56,523 bases of DNA. Source: a virus. Positions 1 to 5,666 of the stretch are shown here, in pieces; the stretch's first letter is position 1, and the number at the start of each line of letters is the position of its first letter. A model generated the notes under the pieces. It saw only the letters and a list, made by a program, of their open reading frames with translations. It ran no database searches and was not told the origin of the DNA. The position numbers were made by a program, and so were the translations under genes. Where the stretch lies: positions 1-56,523 of IMG/VR virus record IMGVR_UViG_3300027749_000129. The stretch is one strand, 5' to 3'.

Positions 1-40
1 AAAAAAAAAAAAAAAAAAAAAAATATTTATTTTCAGCCAG
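1..40. repeat. Left-end poly-A run with terminal repeat
   Basis: A run of 23 A is followed by a short sequence ending TTTATTTTCAGCCAG. The right end of the window has 20 A followed by TTTATTTTAAGCCAA, matching at 13 of 15 positions. This looks like an imperfect terminal redundancy, either from a circular molecule whose ends were assembled twice across a homopolymer or from real terminal repeats. The mismatches fit error-prone reads. Confidence 0.6.
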
Positions 41-50
41 AATCCCTATG

Positions 51-94
51 TAAACCGTGAAATTGAAAAGAGCTAAAAATGCCTCTAAACCGTG
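51..94. repeat. Two TAAACCGTG direct repeats before the first gene
   Basis: TAAACCGTG occurs at 51-59 and 86-94, 35 bases apart. It is followed by an AT-only stretch (ATTATATATATACTTAA, about 99-115) that could hold a -10 element for the first gene. This could be an operator or promoter region. No good -35 box is seen, so the regulatory reading is only a suggestion. Confidence 0.35.
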
Positions 95-130
95 TTAGGA
101 TTATATATATACTTAATGTTGGAGAAAAAC

Positions 131-388
131 ATGTTGCGAGATGACCCTTCAATAGCCGGAGATTTGGCTAAGAAATTCAAACTTTCGTTTGGAGAGAATC
201 AACGCGCGCGCTACCCGTTTAAATGGATGGAAGTGGGAGACTATTTTCTGGTGCCGCCAGAGGTACCCGCTAACGCCATCAGGAGCGCGATACAATCTTT
301 CCATAGGAAGGCCACTCATACGCAGCATTTCTCTGTCAGGCAGGCTGTAGGAGCGCCTCACAGGTGGGTGTGCAGGAGGATCGCGTAA
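131..388 (+). CDS. Small YPFK-motif protein, paralogue of the protein at 52308
   Basis: This is an 85-residue protein of unknown function. The start is the ATG at 131, six bases after GGAG; an upstream in-frame start at 92 lacks such a site. The central part reads YPFKWMEVGDYF, followed by a helix-like stretch and a C-terminal FSVR...RW. The same pattern (YPFKTMEIGDSF, then FTVR...RIWR) occurs in the 71-residue protein at 52308, so the two are paralogues at opposite ends of the window. The N-terminus (DPSIAGDLAKKF) is extra relative to that copy. Its stop overlaps the ATG of the small terminase gene, suggesting translational coupling. A small DNA-binding or regulatory role is possible but not shown. 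Confidence 0.75.
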   Translation: MLRDDPSIAGDLAKKFKLSFGENQRARYPFKWMEVGDYFLVPPEVPANAIRSAIQSFHRKATHTQHFSVRQAVGAPHRWVCRRIA

Positions 389-1224
389 TGACTGCCGAAA
401 TACCAAAGAAAACCAGAGCCATGCCCTCGCCTAAACGCAGGGATATATTTGGCACACCGCCCATCTTGGAGACCAAGCTGCAGGCGCGACTGAATACCCC
501 CGTAAAGCCCCTTCGCAAGCAGAAGAAGATTGTGACTGCCAAGGAATGGAAATTTGTCATGGAGCTGGTTAGTGGGGACGGGCGCATAACGCAGAAGGAA
601 GCAGCCCTACGGGCTGGCTGGACGGAAACAACGGCAGCCGGTGCTGCAGGCAGGATGACAAGCCCCGTGAAGTCTCCGCACATCGTGGCGGCGATACAGG
701 AGTACCGTGCGCAGCTATCCGCCAAGTACAATTCTAGCTACGACAGGCACATGCGGGATATGCAGGATATTAGAGACGCTGCACTTGCGGCCGGAGCATA
801 CGGTGCGGCCGTTTCAGCGGAATACCGCCGAGGGCAGGCGCTGGGCACGATCTACGTAGATAGGAAGGAAATACGCGTGGGCACCATTGATACCATGGGC
901 AAGGACGAGGTAATGCAGAAGCTGGAGCAGTTACGCCAGTTATTTGGCGCGCCTGTGCGGTCCATTATTGATATGACGCCCGAGGAGATTATTGATAATA
1001 AGATTCAGCCGGACCCAAAACCTAGTTTGTTGGAGCAAATGGCGAATGACGAAAAGCTCAGAAGGATCACTCAGCAAGCGACTCAAGGCAAATATCCCGG
1101 GCTGCAACGTTATCAGGCTAGAATCGCGGGTAGGACTAGGGATACCGGATTGCCTGATAGCAATTCAGGGGAAGGGCTGGGTGACGGTGGAATTGAAGGT
1201 GGTGGCCCGGGGGAAGAAAATTAA
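388..1224 (+). CDS. terS: Terminase small subunit
   Basis: A 278-residue protein that should recognise phage DNA and start packaging with the large subunit. Residues about 47-110 match the Terminase_2 pattern: TAKEWKFVMEL, then QKEAALRAGWTETTAAGAAGRM, then a conserved VKSPHIVAAIQEY segment, i.e. the DNA-binding helix-turn-helix region. A helical middle (KDEVMQKLEQLRQLFG) could oligomerise. The ATG at 388 has AGGAGGA seven bases upstream and overlaps the previous stop. The last 60 or so residues are Gly-rich and overlap, in another frame, a PD-(D/E)XK nuclease gene, so the C-terminal tail may be shaped by that overlap or by a frameshift. Unusually, it lies about 4.4 kb from the large subunit. 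Confidence 0.8.
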   Translation: MTAEIPKKTRAMPSPKRRDIFGTPPILETKLQARLNTPVKPLRKQKKIVTAKEWKFVMELVSGDGRITQKEAALRAGWTETTAAGAAGRMTSPVKSPHIVAAIQEYRAQLSAKYNSSYDRHMRDMQDIRDAALAAGAYGAAVSAEYRRGQALGTIYVDRKEIRVGTIDTMGKDEVMQKLEQLRQLFGAPVRSIIDMTPEEIIDNKIQPDPKPSLLEQMANDEKLRRITQQATQGKYPGLQRYQARIAGRTRDTGLPDSNSGEGLGDGGIEGGGPGEEN

Positions 1225-1453
1225 ACTTTCCCCCCATCAGATATCCTTCAATCTAAAAGCCGCCAGCATGGGAGTGCCGTGTTTCTTCCTTGTGGAATAC
1301 CATCCGCCCTTGCCTAAAAAACCCATTTTGTTGTTGTACCGTGGAGATCAGGCGCGTGAATTATATTTACATGGAGTGGAGACTGTACCAGTTGACAGTT
1401 GGCCGATAGTAGGTATTGAATGGGAGGCCGTAAGGCAGAGTTTAACAGAGTAA
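1046..1453 (+). CDS. PD-(D/E)XK nuclease, VRR-NUC-like, overlapping terS
   Basis: About 135 residues, starting within the terminase small-subunit gene in the +1 frame. The ATG at 1046 has GGAG ten bases upstream. The sequence reads SEGSLSKRLK, then RLESRVGLGIPDCLI, then WVTVELKV, then KIKLSPHQISF. GIPD and VELK give the D...ExK catalytic core of PD-(D/E)XK nucleases, and the following LSPHQ segment is typical of small phage and VRR-NUC-type enzymes. The SEGSL N-terminus belongs to the family, so the roughly 180-base overlap with terS is likely genuine unless an indel disturbs terS. Expected role: Holliday-junction or flap cleavage, or host DNA degradation. Confidence 0.7.
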   Translation: MTKSSEGSLSKRLKANIPGCNVIRLESRVGLGIPDCLIAIQGKGWVTVELKVVARGKKIKLSPHQISFNLKAASMGVPCFFLVEYHPPLPKKPILLLYRGDQARELYLHGVETVPVDSWPIVGIEWEAVRQSLTE

Positions 1454-1474
1454 ATACATACAGGAGAGAGCAAG

Positions 1475-1873
1475 GTGCTTGGATATTATTGTGACCACTG
1501 TAAGGTGGTGTTATCGCGTGGGCAATTGATTGAAAAAATGGAAACGGACGTATGCGAGTTTTGGGGCGCGCCAGTGGTGCAACAAAGTATTGAGTTGTGT
1601 TGTCCCGATTGCATGGGAGAAGTTGAAGACCAGCCCAGTTGCAATGAATGCGGAGAACAGCCTGCAGCCGTGGGAAAAAATACGTGCATAACATGCACGG
1701 AAATTATCGCGTACATAGAGGACTATCCGGTCCATGCGCGCATGTACCGGAAAACGGAGACTTTTGTATATAGGACAGAAAAAAGTGCAGAGGAAAAGAA
1801 AGTGGGAGTGTTGAGTACACTGTTAAAACTTTCGGGGATGTTCATGCTTTCGCACTTATTTGGTAAAAAATAA
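1475..1873 (+). CDS. Cys-rich zinc-ribbon-like protein
   Basis: A 132-residue protein with a GTG start preceded by AGGAGAG. It has four Cys pairs: YCDHC near the N-terminus, CCPDC, CNEC and CITC, which suggests two zinc ribbons in the first 90 residues. The C-terminus is charged (EKSAEEKKVG) followed by a hydrophobic stretch (LLKLSGMFMLSHLFG) that could be a membrane anchor or amphipathic helix. Function unknown; zinc-ribbon phage proteins often bind nucleic acid or RNA polymerase, but nothing here proves that. It starts the left module, just after the terminase small-subunit cluster. Confidence 0.7.
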   Translation: MLGYYCDHCKVVLSRGQLIEKMETDVCEFWGAPVVQQSIELCCPDCMGEVEDQPSCNECGEQPAAVGKNTCITCTEIIAYIEDYPVHARMYRKTETFVYRTEKSAEEKKVGVLSTLLKLSGMFMLSHLFGKK

Positions 1874-1875
1874 TA

Positions 1876-1904
1876 TTTACTTTTTTACTCATATACCTTA
1901 TAAA
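1876..1904 (+). promoter_or_regulatory. Sigma70-like promoter before the 1951 gene
   Basis: TTTACT (1876-1881) and TATAAA (1899-1904) are separated by 17 bases, close to the TTGACA/TATAAT consensus. They lie in a 77-base AT-rich gap directly upstream of the gene at 1951. It would drive the left module. Confidence 0.5.
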
Positions 1905-1950
1905 CGAGTTTGGCTGGAAATAGTTTCAGCTCATACAGGAGATTAAAAAA

Positions 1951-2739
1951 ATGAAAATTGAACAGATTATTGAAAGCAACACGCATGCGATTAAACGGCA
2001 GGCGGCTTACTGCGCAGAAAAAGAGGGCAAGGAAGTCTTGTATTTTCTCGCAACCGGCTGTGGAGTAATTTCCGAAGGTTATCGGAAAAGCCTCCGGCAA
2101 TATAAGTTTAAAACCGCTATAAAAAAACCGTCTTTTTTGACCGCTTTGACCGTCGTCAATTCCGGCGAAACGGTCAAATACAAGGGAAAGCACACGGGCT
2201 ATTCGCACACCTATAGCAGGTTTTTGTTGTACGTAAGCACTGCTAAAAAAACTGCGCTTGGCTGGGAATGGTCTACGCCGGCCCCACAAGGGGCCACGGG
2301 AAAAAATGCAGCGGCAACGCTTGCCACGCATGCCGCCGCTGCGGGGTGGACACTTGGCGAAAAACCAGTGCGCGGGGATGCCGAGCTTTTTTACCAGACT
2401 GCCAACCTTGATGGCAAAACCGCGCTGGTCGGCTATATCGCCCGGCGCGGGAAAGTTGATTTCCACGCCGCCACGGCGGCCGATGCATGCACCGGGCTGG
2501 AGATTAAAATTGAAAAGCTGGCCGCAGCACGCGCGGCCGCACCGGCAAAAAAACTGGCACCCGTGACGGCCGCCGGATTGCGCGATAAATTTGGATTCTG
2601 CCAGCAAGGGATTGAAACAACGGCCCGGGAACTCGGGCTTGATGTGCAGGGCACTTATACCAAGGGCGAGATTCTGGCAGCCGCGCGCGGCCGCACGTTA
2701 TCGCATGCCGCCGATTTTGCTTCCTTCAGGCGCTGGTAA
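1951..2739 (+). CDS. Hypothetical protein of the left module
   Basis: A 262-residue protein with the ATG nine bases after AGGAGA. I do not recognise the family. The N-terminal half (about residues 1-110) is Lys/Tyr-rich. The middle has an Ala-rich stretch (AATLATHAAAAGWTLGEKP), and residues about 200-250 contain helical segments (IETTARELGLDVQG, TKGEILAAARGRTLS) that resemble a small helical DNA-binding or SAP-like domain. It shares the same leader style (ATACAGGAGATTTAAAAA) with the next gene, so it is probably part of one regulatory unit. The DNA is noticeably richer in GGCC and GCGC than the head genes. Confidence 0.65.
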   Translation: MKIEQIIESNTHAIKRQAAYCAEKEGKEVLYFLATGCGVISEGYRKSLRQYKFKTAIKKPSFLTALTVVNSGETVKYKGKHTGYSHTYSRFLLYVSTAKKTALGWEWSTPAPQGATGKNAAATLATHAAAAGWTLGEKPVRGDAELFYQTANLDGKTALVGYIARRGKVDFHAATAADACTGLEIKIEKLAAARAAAPAKKLAPVTAAGLRDKFGFCQQGIETTARELGLDVQGTYTKGEILAAARGRTLSHAADFASFRRW

Positions 2740-2802
2740 AAAAGTATTAAATTAGTTTGCAGCTAAAAAGTATTGCGCTATCTATTAATATACTTTTATA
2801 CT
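2737..2802 (+). promoter_or_regulatory. Promoter-like intergenic element, copy 1
   Basis: Just after the stop codon there is TAAAAAAGTATT-AAATTAGTTTGCAGC-TAAAAAGTATT (2737-2774), two copies of a TAAAAAGTATT motif 27 bases apart. TTGCGC (2773-2778) and TATACT (2797-2802) lie 18 bases apart and would make a promoter for the gene at 2842. A near copy of the element lies at 3457-3505. Confidence 0.5.
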
Positions 2803-2841
2803 GGCCATAGGCCATCCCGGCCAATACAGGAGATTTAAAAA

Positions 2842-3459
2842 ATGTTAATCGCTACTGATCGCGCGGCCGCCGTACATATATCCACCATGACTGGAAAACT
2901 GGCCGGAATTTCCGCAATAAATTCCAATACGCTCACGAATACCTTTTGCAGCAAGATGCGTGGCACTACTGCAATATGTAAATTCTGCTATAGCGCGGCC
3001 ATGTTGCAGGGTTCGCGAAAAAACTGCGCGCCAAGTTTTGAGCGCAATAGCGTGTTGCTCTCGGCCGCTCTTATTCCAGTGGACCGCATGCCGTACATAA
3101 ACGCGGCCATTTTCCGTTTTCATGGCCATGGTGAACTGATCAATTCGGTTCATCTTGAGAATATCTACCGGATCGCAGAAAAGAATCCAGCCACTACCTT
3201 TACGCTGTGGACCAAGCGCCGGGATTTAATCCGTACCGGGCGCGCCCGGCCGGATAATTTTATCCTGATATATTCTAATCCTTCACTGGATAAGGTTATG
3301 GCCACGCCCCCCGCCCGGTTTGATAAAGTATTTAATAACGTGCCGGCGGATTATGCCGGCCCGGCGAACTGCACGGGGCAAAAATGTATAGACTGCAGAA
3401 TCTGTTACACGCCGGGCGGCCAGTCTGTAGTCATTGAGCACGTAAAGAGGCGCAGTTAA
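2842..3459 (+). CDS. GP88-like protein
   Basis: A 205-residue protein that resembles the GP88 (gene product 88) family of phages and plasmids. It has an early CKFCYS cysteine motif after TFCSKMRGTTAI, an ERNSVLL segment, a central FRFHGHGELINSVHLENI stretch, then TLWTKRR, and a C-terminal Cys cluster (NCTGQKCIDCRICY). The Cys sets suggest a metal or iron-sulfur site; the GHGEL and LWTKR arrangement resembles a TIM-barrel of radical-SAM type, but this is inference. The ATG follows AGGAGATTTAAAAA. It sits beside a DUF932-like gene, a pair often seen together in phages and plasmids. Biochemical role unknown. Confidence 0.65.
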   Translation: MLIATDRAAAVHISTMTGKLAGISAINSNTLTNTFCSKMRGTTAICKFCYSAAMLQGSRKNCAPSFERNSVLLSAALIPVDRMPYINAAIFRFHGHGELINSVHLENIYRIAEKNPATTFTLWTKRRDLIRTGRARPDNFILIYSNPSLDKVMATPPARFDKVFNNVPADYAGPANCTGQKCIDCRICYTPGGQSVVIEHVKRRS

Positions 3460-3505
3460 AAAGTTGTAAATTAGGTTGCACTGTAAAAAAGTATTAGAGT
3501 AGACT
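3457..3505 (+). promoter_or_regulatory. Promoter-like intergenic element, copy 2
   Basis: TAAAAAGTTGTAAATTAGG, then TTGCAC, then TGTAAAAAAGTATTAGAG repeats the element at 2737 with about 80% identity. TTGCAC (3476-3481) and TAGACT (3500-3505) are 18 bases apart. It lies upstream of the DUF932-like gene and probably drives it. Confidence 0.5.
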
Positions 3506-3571
3506 GCGAATCGCCGGGATAACTTGCCCGCCCCGGCCGGGCAACCGATCCACTGATACAGGAATACTGAT

Positions 3572-4672
3572 ATGAATATGCCAGCCAATGTTCTGACACA
3601 AGCCAATAAAGAATGGGCCAGCCGTCCGGCCGAAGAACGTTTTTTAAATCTGAACGCAATGCAGGAACATTTTGATTATGTACGCGATCACAGCCGCTCG
3701 GCTGTGGTATCAAGCCGCGCTGTTTATGCCAGACCCTCACCTGATAATCAGGGGTTGCTTATTGCAGGGCCATCCGGTGCCGAGTACAGCCCAACGCATC
3801 ATGCCTTCGGGCAGCTCGCCACTCTGGCCGGCGCGCCCGCCGGCTACCTGCGGCAGCTCCCCGCCCCGATGGCCGCAGACTGTATCAACTACGGCCTGCA
3901 AGTCGATAGGGATATCGAAGACGTTGGCCTACTGTTAACTCGCAATGGTGGCGCGCCGGTAATCCGGGCGGCCACTGGTCCACGTTATGGAAGGGTGTGG
4001 AATTCGGATGTTATCCGCGCCCTGCGCGACCGGTTCGGCGATGGCGTAACGGGTGCTTTCCGCGTGCCCGGCGAATTCGGCCAGCGCGTTGAAGTTACCG
4101 GGGCGAATACCACCCTTTATGCATCGGACCAAGACTGTTTCGTTTTCCTCGCCGATGAGCAAAACAGGATTGTGGTGCCCGGCCGCCGCGACGGCCAGTC
4201 TGGCACACTGGCAAGGGGCTTTTTTGTCAGCAACTCCGAAGTCGGTGCCGGCAGTCTGAAAATCAGAACTTTCCTTTTTGACTATGTATGCAGCAACCGG
4301 ATTGTTTGGGGGGCCGACAATGTTCAGGAGTTGAGCATAAGGCATACAGCCAGTGCGCCAGATCGTTTTCTGGAACAGGTGCAGCCCGCCCTGCTGGAAT
4401 ATGCGCAGTCCAGCGCCGCCGGGATTGAGCTGACCCTCAAAAATGCGCAAGCGCTGAAACTGGACAAGGTCCAAGAATTTTTAGCTAAACGTTTTGGACC
4501 GCGCGTAGCGGCGAAGATTGAAGCGGCGCACGTGCTGGATGAAGGCCGCCCGATTGAGACAGTGTGGGATGCGGTGACAGGAGCCACGGCGTATGCGCGC
4601 ACGATTGCATACACTGCCGCCCGCGTGGAGTTTGAGGCCGCAGCCGGCGATATGCTGAAGCTGGCCGCGTAA
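3572..4672 (+). CDS. DUF932 family protein
   Basis: A 366-residue protein that matches the DUF932 phage/plasmid family. Typical features are the substrate-like N-terminal segment with HHAFGQLATLAGAPAGYLRQLP, a middle part with GRVWNSDVIRALRDRF, and the diagnostic GFFVSNSEVGAGSLKIRTFLFDYVCSNRIVWG split over residues about 214-248. The C-terminal third is helical (KNAQALKLDKVQEFLAKRFG). Members are widespread on mobile elements; their function is unknown. The ATG follows a CAGGAATACTGAT leader. It is the last gene of the left module and is followed directly by a rho-independent terminator. Confidence 0.8.
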   Translation: MNMPANVLTQANKEWASRPAEERFLNLNAMQEHFDYVRDHSRSAVVSSRAVYARPSPDNQGLLIAGPSGAEYSPTHHAFGQLATLAGAPAGYLRQLPAPMAADCINYGLQVDRDIEDVGLLLTRNGGAPVIRAATGPRYGRVWNSDVIRALRDRFGDGVTGAFRVPGEFGQRVEVTGANTTLYASDQDCFVFLADEQNRIVVPGRRDGQSGTLARGFFVSNSEVGAGSLKIRTFLFDYVCSNRIVWGADNVQELSIRHTASAPDRFLEQVQPALLEYAQSSAAGIELTLKNAQALKLDKVQEFLAKRFGPRVAAKIEAAHVLDEGRPIETVWDAVTGATAYARTIAYTAARVEFEAAAGDMLKLAA

Positions 4673-4690
4673 ACTACCTGCAGTAATCAA

Positions 4691-4718
4691 AGCCCGGCCG
4701 GTCGCCGGGCTTTTTTTT
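4691..4718 (+). terminator. Rho-independent terminator of the left module
   Basis: AGCCCGGC (4691-4698), loop CGGTC, GCCGGGCT (4704-4711), then eight T. This is a perfect 8-base-pair GC-rich stem with a T tract, 19 bases after the DUF932-like stop codon. Confidence 0.92.
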
Positions 4719-4764
4719 GTCCAGGGTAATAGGACAACCATATTGACCTATCATGACGTATCAG

Positions 4765-5056
4765 GATGCGCACGGCGTGCACGGCGTGAGCACGGCGGCC
4801 CGGCTTAATATGCGCCCGGCCGCTACTTTCCGTACTTGGCCACGTTCCGTGGCCAATGCTCCCCCCTACGCAATGCATAGCGCTGTGGACCCGGTACGCG
4901 GCCCATGGCGCACGATCGCGCCATGGCCAATGCACTAGTCGCGGGTACCCGGTACGCGGCCCATGGCGCGCGTCCAGTGAACCGTGGACCGTGGCCGCCG
5001 GTCCCGGGTCCCTAGCCCGGCTATTGCACCGTGGACCGTGGCCAACGGACCCCGGA
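4765..5056. repeat. Gene-free region packed with direct and inverted repeats
   Basis: No credible gene lies between 4720 and 5291. CACGGCG occurs three times at 4771-4797. TTGGCCACG/CGTGGCCAA form a perfect 9-base inverted repeat (4836-4844, 4848-4856). CCATGGCGC/GCGCCATGG is another (4903-4911, 4918-4926). A 22-base direct repeat starting CCCGGTACGCGGCCCATGG is at 4890-4911 and 4948-4969. A 16-base direct repeat ACCGTGGACCGTGGCC is at 4981-4996 and 5028-5043. The region lies between the left-module terminator and the large terminase operon. A packaging site, replication origin or protein-binding array is possible; none is proven. Confidence 0.75.
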
Positions 5057-5164
5057 CCCCTAAAAATTGGCCCCGGGGGGGGAGACGCGGAGGCAAAAGC
5101 CCGATTTTGCACAATCAAAACGGTCTGAAACGGAATTGATATTTCATGGGGGGGATTTCCCTGC

Positions 5165-5190
5165 AGGAATGTTTCACGTGTTACATTCCT
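5165..5190. promoter_or_regulatory. 8-base-pair hairpin in the terL leader
   Basis: AGGAATGT (5165-5172) and ACATTCCT (5183-5190) pair perfectly around a 10-base loop that contains CACGTG. There is no T tract, so it is not a standard terminator. It could be an operator or an mRNA structure upstream of the HNH/terminase genes. From here to 5291 I see only a possible TATAAA box (5228-5233). Confidence 0.4.
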
Positions 5191-5291
5191 TGAAAATAGG
5201 CCCCCTATGTTTAGAAAGCAAAACCGGTATAAATTTTTGCGCAATTTTTTGTCACTTGCGTTCCACGGTAACGGAAGGTAGACTGTTTGCC

Positions 5292-5666
5292 ATGACCCTT
5301 GATCCGCGATGCTGCCCCTGTGGTAATCCTCTCCGCCCCTTGCAGCGCAACTGCCTGTCGTGCCATGCCTTGTCCATGCGGAAATACCGTGCGTCCACCC
5401 CCTTGTCAGACGTCCAGCGGGCCAAGGACAATTGTCGGAGTTACGCGCATGTGTACCTTCGTCGTGGCAAGCTAACCCGTGAGCCATGTTCCGTCTGTTC
5501 AAACCCCGTGGCCCAGATGCATCATGCTGACTACGCGAAGCCTTTGCAGATAACGTGGTTGTGCAGACTTTGTCATTTGGCATTGCACAAGACTAAGGCA
5601 GTTGTGCCCAAGCGGCGGCTAGATGTTGCCCAGCGGGATCCTTTTGCACTAGAGACGTCTGTATGA
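5292..5666 (+). CDS. Small HNH-type zinc endonuclease-like protein upstream of terL
   Basis: A 124-residue protein starting at the ATG at 5292, although GGAAGG lies a long 13 bases upstream. Two Cys pairs open the protein (CCPCG and CLSCH); the C-terminal half has EPCSVCSNPVAQMHHADY followed by KPLQITWLCRLCHLALHK. The CxxC...HH...CxxCH layout is that of compact phage HNH nucleases with a treble-clef zinc site. Such proteins often sit next to terminase genes and may assist cos cleavage or act as homing endonucleases. Its stop overlaps the ATG of the large terminase (ATGA). A longer reading frame upstream runs through the repeat region and is not believed. Confidence 0.65.
   Translation: MTLDPRCCPCGNPLRPLQRNCLSCHALSMRKYRASTPLSDVQRAKDNCRSYAHVYLRRGKLTREPCSVCSNPVAQMHHADYAKPLQITWLCRLCHLALHKTKAVVPKRRLDVAQRDPFALETSV

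Noticed and set aside
1-23. Poly-A as a transposon end
   Set aside because: A matching poly-A with the same flanking bases occurs at the other end, so terminal redundancy explains it better.
4753-5128. Two short plus-strand frames in the repeat region
   Set aside because: They lack ribosome sites and consist of translated repeat sequence.
4687-5583. 298-codon open frame on the minus strand across the repeat region
   Set aside because: It covers a terminator and palindromic repeats, has no recognised motif, and its amino acid make-up follows the repeat DNA. It also opposes the HNH gene.
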